From positions 1 through 15,840 of the forward strand of contig JAJZEH010000002.1 in NCBI GenBank assembly GCA_021805725.1: a stretch of DNA of 15,840 bases. Direction: 5' to 3'. This document shows, piece by piece, positions 1 to 7,582 of this stretch. A model generated the notes under the pieces. The model saw nothing but the letters and a program-made list of their open reading frames with translations, had not been told where the DNA came from and ran no database searches. The translations under genes were made by a program, and so were the position numbers. Within the stretch, counting starts at the first letter, position 1, and every line of letters starts with the position of its first letter. The DNA is from Pseudomonadota bacterium (GTDB taxonomy: Bacteria > Pseudomonadota > Gammaproteobacteria > Burkholderiales > Ferrovaceae).

Positions 1-299
1 ATGACCGCACCAGCGCCAGAGGGGGTGCGACGGCCTTCGGCAAGGTCAGTCAATTGTTTGACGATGTAGGGATAACCCAGATTGGCAAGCCTCGGCGCGC
101 CCATGGCTTCAGTGCCCCAGCCGGTTGGACCGTGGCAGGTCATGCAGGCCACAGCGGCACCTTTGCCTTCGGTAAAGATTTTCTTGCCATTGGCAACGTC
201 GCCATTCATGGCGCCTTCTTCGCTGGCCAGCGCAGAAAAGCTGACCAGTGTGGCAACCAGGGCTAACCCCGATGAAAACTTGATCATTGACTTACGCAT
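1..299 (-). CDS. Cytochrome c, class I, c4-like (partial, C-terminus outside window)
   Basis: Reading the minus strand from an ATG at 299 gives 99 codons without a stop. Residues 1-24 form a Sec signal peptide (MRKSMIKF, then a hydrophobic core ending in SALAS). A single heme-binding motif CMTCH follows, and then a segment with the pattern APRLANLGYPYIVKQL..L.EGRR. That pattern matches the region after the heme in cytochrome c4 and c553 proteins. The start is supported by GGAGG followed by a G-run just upstream on the minus strand (C303-C314 on the plus strand). It is a periplasmic electron carrier. A c4 protein would have a second heme domain, but that part lies beyond the window, so a monoheme class I cytochrome is equally possible. 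It is transcribed divergently from the HiPIP gene. Its setting beside Complex III-like and oxidase genes suggests it shuttles electrons between them (inference). Confidence 0.85.
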   Translation of the reverse strand, partial: MRKSMIKFSSGLALVATLVSFSALASEEGAMNGDVANGKKIFTEGKGAAVACMTCHGPTGWGTEAMGAPRLANLGYPYIVKQLTDLAEGRRTPSGAGAV

Positions 300-712
300 T
301 TACCCCCCCCCTCCAGAATGGCTTGTAGATAAAATAACTGTGCCAGACAAAACATTGTGCAATTCCTTAGTCCAGGTCTTGAAGCGCCTGATCGGGAACG
401 GCCCCCCTATGCAACGCAATTGCTTTCTAAAGTAGCAATTCTGCGTGGTAGCGCAGTCTATCATGGGCTTTTCGAAGACGGCAAATTCTCTTTGGCACAG
501 GATAATTGCAAAGTGTTACTCTGGAACGTTTGACAAGTTCAAATTTGGGATGGTACGCTTTGACTCATGGTCGGGCAGCAGATGATTTTCGACCTGAGTA
601 GCCGGGCATTTATGTAGTAAAGGCCTGGCAAGGACGACCAAATAAAACCAAGAAATTGCGTAGCGGGCTTGCCCGATTATCGTAAATACAAGTGATCTGG
701 AGGGGGTACAAC
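300..712. other. Divergent intergenic region between cytochrome c and HiPIP genes
   Basis: About 410 bases with no credible gene. It must hold promoters for both flanking genes. I see a candidate plus-strand promoter at 530-559. An inverted repeat AATTGC/GCAATT lies at 418-423 and 435-440, and a small CGGGC/GCCCG hairpin at 664-675 precedes the HiPIP ribosome binding site. I found no convincing sigma70 promoter on the minus strand. The short plus-strand open frame in 82-435 starts inside the antisense strand of the cytochrome gene and does not look coding. Confidence 0.5.
530..559 (+). promoter_or_regulatory. Candidate sigma70 promoter for the HiPIP gene
   Basis: A perfect -35 hexamer TTGACA at 530-535 is followed after 18 bases by TACGCT at 554-559. 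TG at 551-552 gives an extended -10 element. The -10 matches only three of six consensus positions but keeps the important first, second and last bases. An inverted repeat TTTGA/TCAAA overlaps the -35. Transcription would start near 566, leaving a leader of about 147 nt. The call rests on sequence pattern alone. Confidence 0.35.
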
Positions 713-1018
713 ATGAAAGACAATGTCAAACAATCACGCCGTCAGTTGCTCAAGATGGGCACAATCGCCCTGGTTGCAGCACCGATGGTCGGCTTCAACA
801 CCACAGCATTTGCAAAACAGAATACCTCTGTGCGTACTGCGCTCAAGTTTCAGAACCATCCCAATGGTGATAAGCAGTGCAGCAAATGCATGAATTTCCT
901 TCCCAATAAAGACAAGCCCACGTCGACTGCAGCCATTCACGGTTGCAAGCTGTATCCCGGTGACGATGAAATCGTGCCAAACGGCTACTGCATGGGCTTT
1001 GTTGCCAAACCTGCGTAA
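713..1018 (+). CDS. hip: High-potential iron-sulfur protein (HiPIP / Iro-like), Tat-exported
   Basis: A 101-aa protein. Residues 1-34 are a twin-arginine signal (SRRQLLK at 8-14, a hydrophobic stretch, cleavage predicted after AFA at 34), giving a mature protein of about 67 residues. Four cysteines at 56, 59, 78 and 93 have the C-x2-C-x18-C-x14-C arrangement of HiPIPs, which bind one [4Fe-4S] cluster and cycle between the 2+ and 3+ states. Tat export fits because the cluster is inserted in the cytoplasm. The ATG at 713 is preferred over the in-frame GTG at 692, because GGAGGGGG sits seven bases before 713 and the Tat signal then starts normally. HiPIPs carry electrons in the periplasm, and the small Iro type is known from Acidithiobacillus ferrooxidans. 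Lying just ahead of the Alternative Complex III operon, it probably exchanges electrons with that complex or the oxidase downstream (inference). Confidence 0.93.
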   Translation: MKDNVKQSRRQLLKMGTIALVAAPMVGFNTTAFAKQNTSVRTALKFQNHPNGDKQCSKCMNFLPNKDKPTSTAAIHGCKLYPGDDEIVPNGYCMGFVAKPA

Positions 1019-1034
1019 CCAGATACTGTAGCAA

Positions 1035-1064
1035 GCGAAAAGGTGCCTTTTGGCACCTTTTCGC
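1035..1064 (+). terminator. Perfect 13-bp hairpin after HiPIP, probable intrinsic terminator
   Basis: GCGAAAAGGTGCC at 1035-1047 and its exact complement at 1052-1064 flank a TTTT loop, 16 bases after the HiPIP stop. The 3' arm carries TTTT but no T-tract follows it. Termination may therefore be partial, or the hairpin may protect the 3' end. The A/T-rich middle of the stem would allow it to work in both directions. Confidence 0.7.
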
Positions 1065-1336
1065 GTCTATGGCGCTGGGGTTCATCCATAAATGAACTTC
1101 CGGACTGGCGCTACCGCTTGCGGTAGCACCGGTTACCGGTTGCATACTCTCATTGTTCGTTGACGGCGTTTTCAGGGCGTCCTGGAAGCGCTTATTGCCT
1201 GTTCTTCTTGCGCGTGCGTCATGAGGAAAGCGGGGCGGTGAGCTATTGCTGGTTGCAACGCGCGGTATTTGGATACGCAACACTTTAAGATTAAACGGGT
1301 TATAGGCCGATTCTCCACTGTTGACAGGTGCCTGGG
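1065..1336. other. Intergenic region upstream of the act operon, with hairpins
   Basis: About 270 bases without a supported gene. It contains a perfect 8-bp hairpin (GCTACCGC/GCGGTAGC, 1110-1127, loop TT). This is immediately followed by ACCGG/CCGGT around TTA (1128-1140). No good sigma70 pair was found for actA. A TATAGG at 1301-1306 has no -35 partner at an acceptable distance. An alternative sigma factor or a distant start is possible. Confidence 0.4.
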
Positions 1337-1951
1337 ATGACAGTTCGTATGAAGATAATGCTGGTCTGGCTGTCGCTTCTGATGATATGCGGAAGCGCCA
1401 TTGCAGAGCCGTTCGTTCAGGGGGGGGCTATCGGCTCCCAAACGGATGATGGATTTAATGCGCTCGGTCCTGTGGTGGAGCAGCCAATTGAGTTTCCCCA
1501 TAACACGCACGCGGGGCAGATGGGGATCAACTGCATGTATTGCCACACTTACGCCAGACGGAGTGCGGTTTCAGGTATTCCCCGGCTGGACAAGTGCATG
1601 GGATGTCACAAGCTGATCGAATCGGTCAAGGACAAACCCAGAATCAAGAAGCTGTTTGAATACTGGGAAAAAAAGCAGGCGATTCCCTGGAAGAAAGTGC
1701 ATGACCTGCCGGATTTTGTTCGGTTCAACCACGAGCGCCACATTCAGAGGTTTTATTTCAGGGAAGACCGTCCCGTGAGGGAGGTCTGTGGCTATTGCCA
1801 TGGCGATGTCGCTTCCATGACGACGGCTCGCAGGGTGAAAGCACTTTCCATGGGATGGTGCGTCAGTTGCCACCAGAAAGACCACCTGGAAAACGTCAGC
1901 ACCACGAAAACAAGCCATGGGCCGAATGATTGCTGGCAATGCCACAAGTAA
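1337..1951 (+). CDS. actA: Alternative Complex III pentaheme cytochrome c subunit ActA
   Basis: A 204-aa protein with five CxxCH heme motifs: CMYCH (66-70), CMGCH (87-91), CGYCH (151-155), CVSCH (175-179) and CWQCH (199-203). A hydrophobic N-terminus ending in AIA at about residue 23 is an export signal or anchor. Five hemes in about 200 residues, followed by an iron-sulfur subunit and an NrfD-like protein, is the hallmark of ActA. ActA is the periplasmic pentaheme subunit that takes electrons from the Fe-S clusters of ActB. The ATG at 1337 is chosen because AGGTG lies six bases upstream. GTG 1328 and ATG 1349 are in frame and cannot be excluded; 1349 gives a neater signal peptide. An eight-G run at 1420-1427 lies inside the coding region just after the signal peptide. 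actA is the first gene of the operon and ends 28 bases before actB1. Confidence 0.93.
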   Translation: MTVRMKIMLVWLSLLMICGSAIAEPFVQGGAIGSQTDDGFNALGPVVEQPIEFPHNTHAGQMGINCMYCHTYARRSAVSGIPRLDKCMGCHKLIESVKDKPRIKKLFEYWEKKQAIPWKKVHDLPDFVRFNHERHIQRFYFREDRPVREVCGYCHGDVASMTTARRVKALSMGWCVSCHQKDHLENVSTTKTSHGPNDCWQCHK

Positions 1952-1979
1952 TCCGCACCAGGAAACCAAAGGGGGCAGT

Positions 1980-4208
1980 ATGAGCAGTAGCATTATCGAT
2001 CGTCGGGGCTTTCTGCGGGTGCTGGGCATCAGTGGCACGGCGGCAACCCTTGCAGGTTGTGGCAATACTTCAATTGAATCCGGTGCCGAGCTGGTGGAGT
2101 CTTATGTCCAGCCCGAAGATTTTGTAGTGCCCGGTGTCGGGGTTTATTACGCTTCAACCTGCGCCCAATGCGGTTCGGGTTGCGGCATCATGGGGCGCGT
2201 CCGTGAAGGTCGCATCCTCAAGCTGGAAGGCAACCCGCAATCGGTGATCAGCGGTGGCAAGATCTGTGGTCTGGGGCAGGCCGGAGTGCAGGTGCACTAC
2301 AACCCTGACCGACTGACCACGCCCATGATGCGCGACGGTGACGGGTTGAAGCCGGTGTCCTGGGAAAAGGCAGGAGCGGCCCTGTCAGCCCGTCTGGGGG
2401 CCAGCAGCCCAATCAGTGGTGAGCAGATCGCGTTTTTGACAGGAGAGATCAGCGGACACCAACGCGTGTTGCTGGATCTTTTCATGGACAGCTTCAAATC
2501 CACCAATCATGTGGTATACGACGCCTTGTCGCCAGCCATTGGTCAGGCGGCCAACAAGGCCGTACTGGGCGTGGAGCAGCCGGTACTGCAAATTGACAAG
2601 GCGCGTCTGATCCTGTCTTTTGGCAATGATTTTCTGGGAACAGGGCCTTCTCCGGTACACATGGCTGCGCAATACGCGCGCTTTAGAAAGGCGCCGCGCG
2701 GCACGCTGATCCAGATCGAACCGCGAATGACCCTGACAGGCGCCAATGCAGATCGTTGGTACACAATCAAACCCGGTACCGAGGGCATCTTCGCATTGGG
2801 TCTTGCCAATAGCCTGATTCAGCACCAGGCCTATGCCCATGCGCTTCCAGCCGATATCACCTCGATGCTGAAGCTGTACGACAAGGAAACCGTCAGCGAG
2901 CTGACTGGGGTTCATGCGGACACCATTTCGCACATTGCAGGCATGTTGTGGGAAAACTCACCCAGCCTCGTCCTGTCCGGACCTTCTGCCGAAGGCCATG
3001 CAAACGGTTTTCAAAATGTAGCGGCAATCCATCTGCTGAACCTGATCCTCGAAAACAATGGCAAGACCCTACAGGGACAAGCTGTCCATCCGTTTCCCCA
3101 ACTCGAGCCCGCCCGGAGCAGCACTGCTGCGTTGGCAAAACTGGATGCCCTGATGGCTTCGGGTCAGTGTCAAACCCTGCTGGTGATGGGATGCAATCCT
3201 GTCTTCACCGCGCCTGCGTTTGTGCACTTTGCCAAGCATATGGAAAAGGTCCCGTTCAAGGTGGCTTTCGTGACACAGCTGGACGAGACGGCGCACCAAT
3301 GCGATCTGGTGTTGCCCCTGCTCTCGCCCCTGGAGGCGTTTGGAACCCATGTGGCGGGCTACCAGCCACAGGGCGTCGAAGTCATGATTCAGCAACCGCT
3401 GATGGAGCGCCTCTATCCCGAAACCCGCGCTTTCGGTGACATTCTCCTGGATCTGCTCAAGCAGCGTAACCCGACGGCCTACAAGGCGTTTCCGGATTAC
3501 TATGCCTACCTTAAAACGGCTGTGACCAAAGCCAAACCCGTTTTCAAGTCCAGCGCCAGTGACGACGATTTCTGGGAAGACGCCCTGCGCAATGGCGTGC
3601 TTCATCTGGATCTGCCACCCACGGGGCTGCAAGCGCATACGGAAGCGCTCAAGCTGGGCAAACCCCAGGTTTCGGAGAGCGATACGCAGTATCCCTTTTA
3701 CTTTGTTCCTTCAATCAAGGCGGACCTTCGGGACGGGCGCCATGCCAATCTGCCCTGGCTGCAGGAGTCTCCCGATCCACTGACGACCATCGTGTGGGAC
3801 TCATGGGTGGAAATCCATCCCAGCACTGCAGCAGAAATGCAGATTCGCGAGGGGGACATCCTGTCTGTGCAGTCTGCAACAGGTATCGTGCGGGTTAAAG
3901 CCTATTTGTTTCCGGGCATTCAGCCCGATACCGTTTCCATGCCATTGGGGCAGGGACATGGCCAATATGGACGCTATGCCAATGACGTGGGCGTTAATCC
4001 ATTCAAGATCCTGAATCCGGTCTTTGATGAACGAACCGGTGAACTGGCCATGTACGCAACCCGCGTCGTCATCAAGAAGACGGGTGAGAACGCCATGGTC
4101 GTCAAGGATGAAGGCCCAACCAATGTGCAGCAGGGCCGAAAACTGGTAGCCACCCTGGCTGCTGATCAGGCCGCACTTGCGAAGGAGGTTTCTCGTGTCA
4201 CTCAGTAA
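1980..4208 (+). CDS. actB1: Alternative Complex III subunit ActB, molybdopterin-oxidoreductase-like part (B1)
   Basis: A 742-aa protein related to the catalytic subunit of the DMSO reductase/polysulfide reductase family. The N-terminus has a Tat motif (DRRGFLR, 7-13) and a lipobox LAGC with Cys27, so it is likely exported folded and lipid-anchored. Cysteines at 61, 64, 68 and 96 form the exact C-x2-C-x3-C-x27-C pattern that binds a [4Fe-4S] cluster in true molybdoenzymes. In described ACIII complexes this domain carries no molybdenum cofactor and serves a structural role. The C-terminal third resembles the molybdopterin-dinucleotide-binding fold (MPLGQGHGQYGRYA near 653). The ATG at 1980 follows GGGGG at 1971-1975. 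In many bacteria B1 and B2 are one polypeptide of about 1000 residues. Here B1 ends 14 bases inside the next gene, so the two parts are separate but tightly coupled. Confidence 0.92.
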   Translation: MSSSIIDRRGFLRVLGISGTAATLAGCGNTSIESGAELVESYVQPEDFVVPGVGVYYASTCAQCGSGCGIMGRVREGRILKLEGNPQSVISGGKICGLGQAGVQVHYNPDRLTTPMMRDGDGLKPVSWEKAGAALSARLGASSPISGEQIAFLTGEISGHQRVLLDLFMDSFKSTNHVVYDALSPAIGQAANKAVLGVEQPVLQIDKARLILSFGNDFLGTGPSPVHMAAQYARFRKAPRGTLIQIEPRMTLTGANADRWYTIKPGTEGIFALGLANSLIQHQAYAHALPADITSMLKLYDKETVSELTGVHADTISHIAGMLWENSPSLVLSGPSAEGHANGFQNVAAIHLLNLILENNGKTLQGQAVHPFPQLEPARSSTAALAKLDALMASGQCQTLLVMGCNPVFTAPAFVHFAKHMEKVPFKVAFVTQLDETAHQCDLVLPLLSPLEAFGTHVAGYQPQGVEVMIQQPLMERLYPETRAFGDILLDLLKQRNPTAYKAFPDYYAYLKTAVTKAKPVFKSSASDDDFWEDALRNGVLHLDLPPTGLQAHTEALKLGKPQVSESDTQYPFYFVPSIKADLRDGRHANLPWLQESPDPLTTIVWDSWVEIHPSTAAEMQIREGDILSVQSATGIVRVKAYLFPGIQPDTVSMPLGQGHGQYGRYANDVGVNPFKILNPVFDERTGELAMYATRVVIKKTGENAMVVKDEGPTNVQQGRKLVATLAADQAALAKEVSRVTQ

Positions 4209-5040
4209 TCTGATCAAAAACTGGTCAACGCTTCGGGTCAAGCGCCCCTATGAAGACCAGTACAAGGACAAAGACTACAAATGGGCCATGGTCATCGATC
4301 TTGATACCTGTACCGGTTGCAACGCCTGCACCACAGCCTGTTATGCCGAGAACAATCTGCCTGTGGTTGGCAAGGAGTTTTTTGGAAAAGGGCAGGCCAT
4401 GCACTGGATCCGCATTGAGCGGTACTGGGGCGAGAATGAGGAAATGGAAGGCAAGTTTCCTGACCGTGGTGCACAGTTTCTTCCCATGCTGTGCCAGCAG
4501 TGTGAAGCGGCCCCCTGCGAAGTGGTCTGCCCCGTGGGCGCCACACACCATACGCCAGACGGCCTGAATTCCCAGGTGTACAACCGCTGCGTCGGTTCGC
4601 GCTACTGCTCTGCCAACTGCCCATACAAGGTGCGTTATTTCAACTGGTGGCAGTATCCCGAGCGCGCCTGGCCCAACCCGCTTGAACAGCAGCTCAACCC
4701 CGATGTCACGGTGCGAAGCAAGGGTGTCATGGAGAAATGCACCTTCTGCGTGCAGCGACTGACGGAAGCCAAAAACCGTGCGCGGACCGAAGGACGGCGC
4801 GTGGCAGACGGCGAAGTCACGACGGCCTGTGCCCAGGCATGCCCCACTTCGGCCATCACGTTTGGCAATCTTGCGGACGAAAAGTCTGAAGTGGCCAGGA
4901 TCTGGGCGCGACAGAAGGTGGACCTTGCCAAGGACAAGCAGGACAAGGAAGAGGATCTGCGGGGATACCGCATATTTGAAGACCTCAGGACCTACCCTTC
5001 CATCGTGTACATGGAACGGGTGCGCAATTTTGAAGCGTAA
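4195..5040 (+). CDS. actB2: Alternative Complex III iron-sulfur subunit, ferredoxin-like part of ActB (B2)
   Basis: A 281-aa protein of the NrfC/PsrB/DmsB ferredoxin family. It has four cysteine groups: CTGCNACTTAC, CQQC....CEVVCP, CVGSRYCSANCP and CTFC with a later CAQACP. That makes 15 ligand cysteines. The usual CxxCxxC of the third group reads C-x2-S-x2-C, which predicts one [3Fe-4S] cluster beside three [4Fe-4S]. This is the cluster set described for ActB. The subunit would carry electrons from the quinol site towards the ActA hemes. The GTG at 4195 is chosen because GGAGG at 4184-4188 lies six bases upstream. The TTG at 4177 would sit before that site. It overlaps actB1 by 14 bases, which implies translational coupling. 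A lysine-rich segment near 245-255 and the C-terminal FEDLRTYPSIVYMERV complete the protein. There is no signal peptide, so export probably depends on the Tat signal of B1 (inference). Confidence 0.93.
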   Translation: MSLSNLIKNWSTLRVKRPYEDQYKDKDYKWAMVIDLDTCTGCNACTTACYAENNLPVVGKEFFGKGQAMHWIRIERYWGENEEMEGKFPDRGAQFLPMLCQQCEAAPCEVVCPVGATHHTPDGLNSQVYNRCVGSRYCSANCPYKVRYFNWWQYPERAWPNPLEQQLNPDVTVRSKGVMEKCTFCVQRLTEAKNRARTEGRRVADGEVTTACAQACPTSAITFGNLADEKSEVARIWARQKVDLAKDKQDKEEDLRGYRIFEDLRTYPSIVYMERVRNFEA

Positions 5041-5093
5041 GTGAAGTTGCAAACTTGCATATTTCAGACCAGGTCACGGGAACAAGGTAAATT

Positions 5094-6509
5094 ATGAGCC
5101 ATACAGTGGATCTTCATACGCCTGAAGACAAAGACATTCATATTGAACGGAAGTTCGTTCCGAAACCCCTGGATATCGACAGGGATGTGTCATGGGCAAA
5201 AATCAACAAGGACGTATTGCGAAGCCTTGAACGCCCACGGCCCATGTTCTGGGTGATTTTCGTTGCAGCATTGGCGCTCTTCTCCTTTGGCGTGTACTGC
5301 GAAATCTACCAGTACCAGAATGGCATGGGGGTGGCTGACCTCAACAATCCCCAGGTGTGGGGGCTGTATATTGCCACATTCATTTTCTGGATTGGTATGG
5401 GGCACTCGGGAACCTTGCTCTCGGCGCTGCTGCACATCATTCATGCAGACTGGCGCAAGCCCATATACCGCTACTCTGAAGCCATGACGACTTTTTCGCT
5501 GCTCACGGCCGCACTGTTCGTGTTGATCCACCTGGGCAGAATCTGGGAATTCTATTATGTGGTGGCATACCCCAACGAGCGCTGGGTCTGGCCCAATTTC
5601 AGTTCGCCGCTGGTGTGGGACGCCACGGCCATCGGTACTTATCTCACCTCGTCACTGCTGTTCCTGTACACCGGCATGGTGCCTGACCTTGCGATTTGTC
5701 GTGACAATGCCCGGGGTGTGCGCAAGAAACTCTACACGTTCCTCTCCATGGGGTGGCAGGGGACGGACCGCCAATGGGCAAATTTCCGGGTGACTTACAT
5801 GACCCTGGCCTGTTTGCTGATGCCGCTTGCCGTATCCGTTCATTCCATTGTGTCCACCGATTTTGCTGTGTCGCAGAACCCGGGCTGGCACATCACCTCG
5901 TTCCCGCCCTATTTCGTGCTGGGTGCACTCTATTCAGGCTGTGCGGTCATCATCACCCTGTTCATCGTGTTGCGATACGTGTTCCGTTTTGAGGAATACA
6001 TGACCATGCCGATCCTCAACAAGCTCATCAAGATGACTTTTGCCATCGCCATGGTCTGGAACTATCTCAACCTGATCGAGTACGCCACGGTGTGGTACGG
6101 GGACAACGAGGTGGCCAAGGCACAGTTCCTCTACAAGATTACCGGTACGTACGCGCCGGTATTCTGGGGGATGGTGCTATGTTCGACGGTCCTGCCGTTT
6201 GCCCTGTTGATCAAATTTGTCCGTACCCATATGCCAACGCTCCTGGTGGTGTCCCTGCTGCTCAATCTGGGCATGTGGCTTGAGCGGGTGCAGATCATCA
6301 CACCCACTTTCGCGCACTCGCAGTACCCCTGGACCTGGACGGCCAACTGGTTTCCCAGCTGGGTTCAGTGGGGCATCGTGGCGGGCAGCTTTGGGTGGTT
6401 TACGATGCTGTTCATGCTGTACTGCAAGATATTCCCGGCAATTTCCATGTATGAGGTCAAGGAAATGGTCCATGATCAAAGCAAAATGCTGAAGGCGCGG
6501 GGGCAATGA
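5094..6509 (+). CDS. actC: Alternative Complex III integral membrane quinone-binding subunit ActC (NrfD/PsrC family)
   Basis: A 471-aa polytopic protein with a hydrophilic N-terminus of about 48 residues and then about ten hydrophobic segments. They lie roughly at 50-72, 88-113, 128-150, 170-195, 225-250, 268-297, 308-330, 345-370, 376-396 and 420-445. Typical NrfD/ActC features include GHSGTLLSALLHI in helix 2, HLGRIWEFYY after helix 3 and MWLERVQIITPTFAHS after helix 9. The family binds menaquinol or ubiquinol at the periplasmic side next to the Fe-S subunit. ATG 5094 is preceded by AAGGT. It sits 53 bases after actB2, the largest gap between actB1 and actE. The length is normal for ActC, with no sign of damage. 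Confidence 0.95.
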   Translation: MSHTVDLHTPEDKDIHIERKFVPKPLDIDRDVSWAKINKDVLRSLERPRPMFWVIFVAALALFSFGVYCEIYQYQNGMGVADLNNPQVWGLYIATFIFWIGMGHSGTLLSALLHIIHADWRKPIYRYSEAMTTFSLLTAALFVLIHLGRIWEFYYVVAYPNERWVWPNFSSPLVWDATAIGTYLTSSLLFLYTGMVPDLAICRDNARGVRKKLYTFLSMGWQGTDRQWANFRVTYMTLACLLMPLAVSVHSIVSTDFAVSQNPGWHITSFPPYFVLGALYSGCAVIITLFIVLRYVFRFEEYMTMPILNKLIKMTFAIAMVWNYLNLIEYATVWYGDNEVAKAQFLYKITGTYAPVFWGMVLCSTVLPFALLIKFVRTHMPTLLVVSLLLNLGMWLERVQIITPTFAHSQYPWTWTANWFPSWVQWGIVAGSFGWFTMLFMLYCKIFPAISMYEVKEMVHDQSKMLKARGQ

Positions 6510-7036
6510 TGAAAAAGTCACATACCCTGGCATTGTTCAACGATTTTGAAGAAGCGGGACTGGCGATTCGGGACTTGAAGTCCGTGAGCCTGCCTGGATT
6601 CCGGATGGAAGATGTGGTCATCAAGTCTCCCATCGAGCACCCGGAACTCTCGGAAATGCTGGGCGATCGCCCGGTTTATGTCCAGTGGTTCACCTTGGCG
6701 GGCGTGTTGCTGGGCCCCATTACGGGGTTGATTCTGGTGGCGTCGGCCCAGGCAAACTTCCTCTTGCAGATTCGGGGAGGGCGCCCCGTGGTGCCGGTAC
6801 CACCCGACATGGTCCTGACCTACGAGTTTTTCATCCTCTCGGGCGTGCTCATGACGGTTCTGGGGTGCTTCATCGGATGGAAGCTGCCGGGTCGGCGCAG
6901 CCCCCTGTACAACGCCAAGGTTTCGGAGGACAAGATCGGCCTGCTCATCAAGGCTGATCCCCTGATCATTCCGAAAGTCAATGAAATACTGGCGCGTCAC
7001 AAACCAATTGAAATCATGGGGGAAGATCGTCAATGA
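6506..7036 (+). CDS. actD: Alternative Complex III membrane subunit ActD (DUF3341)
   Basis: A 176-aa protein. A soluble N-terminal domain (ALFNDFEEAGLAIRDL at 9-24, followed by IKSPIEHPELSEMLG) precedes two transmembrane helices at about 58-80 and 107-130, then a short soluble C-terminal domain. This matches DUF3341/ActD, a two-helix subunit with no cofactor that packs against ActC/ActF. The start ATG overlaps the actC stop in an ATGA junction. A second ATG directly follows at 6509, so the N-terminus is uncertain by one residue. No cysteine or histidine cluster suggests a redox role. Confidence 0.93.
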   Translation: MMKKSHTLALFNDFEEAGLAIRDLKSVSLPGFRMEDVVIKSPIEHPELSEMLGDRPVYVQWFTLAGVLLGPITGLILVASAQANFLLQIRGGRPVVPVPPDMVLTYEFFILSGVLMTVLGCFIGWKLPGRRSPLYNAKVSEDKIGLLIKADPLIIPKVNEILARHKPIEIMGEDRQ

Positions 7037-7566
7037 AAGCCCTTCGCTGGATCGTCATCCTGGCGCTTGCGCCTTCATTTGCGCTGGCCTGGCCATGGAG
7101 CAAGGACATGGCCAACCAGATCAGCATCAAACCACAGGAAGGGCCTGATTCCGTGCGCCCCTTTCCAGAGCGCTCCGTGCCCATGGCGGGAACCCAAACC
7201 ACGCCTTATGTCCATGATCATGATACGGCGATGAAACTGCACAACCCCAATGCCCCGACCGCTGAATCCATCGCGCGTGGCAAGGCGATGTTCAAGATTT
7301 ATTGTGTACCGTGCCATGGCAATTCCGGGACGGGGGACGGGCTTGTGGGCGCCAAACTCATCGTGCGGCCGTTTGACCTCACTGCTGACCGGGTACAAAA
7401 GGAAATGCCTGAAGGGTATATCTTTGCGCATGTCACCTTTGGCGGGCCGCTAATGCCCTCCTACGGGAATGACATGTATCCCACAGAGCGCTGGGACCTG
7501 GTGAACTATGTGCGCCACGGGCTCAAGGCCGAACAGACAACGGCAGCAACCACAAGCACCAAGTGA
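7033..7566 (+). CDS. actE: Alternative Complex III monoheme cytochrome c subunit ActE
   Basis: A 177-aa exported protein. Residues 1-19 are a signal peptide (hydrophobic core ending in SFALA). One heme motif CVPCH lies at 91-95 and a likely distal Met141 in GGPLMPSYGNDM. The stretch ARGKAMFKIYCVPCHG..GTGDG is typical of ActE and related class I cytochromes. ActE is the peripheral cytochrome that hands electrons to, or takes them from, external carriers. There is no lipobox cysteine after the signal peptide, so this ActE would not be lipid-anchored. It is joined to actD by an ATGA overlap and ends 16 bases before actF. Confidence 0.93.
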   Translation: MKALRWIVILALAPSFALAWPWSKDMANQISIKPQEGPDSVRPFPERSVPMAGTQTTPYVHDHDTAMKLHNPNAPTAESIARGKAMFKIYCVPCHGNSGTGDGLVGAKLIVRPFDLTADRVQKEMPEGYIFAHVTFGGPLMPSYGNDMYPTERWDLVNYVRHGLKAEQTTAATTSTK

Positions 7567-7582
7567 TACTGGAGAGCCAACC

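Noticed and set aside
54..435. Plus-strand open frames of 70 and 117 codons at the left edge
   Set aside because: They overlap the minus-strand cytochrome c with a signal peptide and CMTCH motif, which is the real gene.
1160..1188. TTGACG as the -35 of an actA promoter
   Set aside because: The sequence 17 bases downstream (TGGAAG) does not resemble a -10, and other spacings are no better.
4225..5052. A 275-aa minus-strand open frame
   Set aside because: It is the antisense shadow of the Fe-S subunit gene, which has four clear cysteine motifs.
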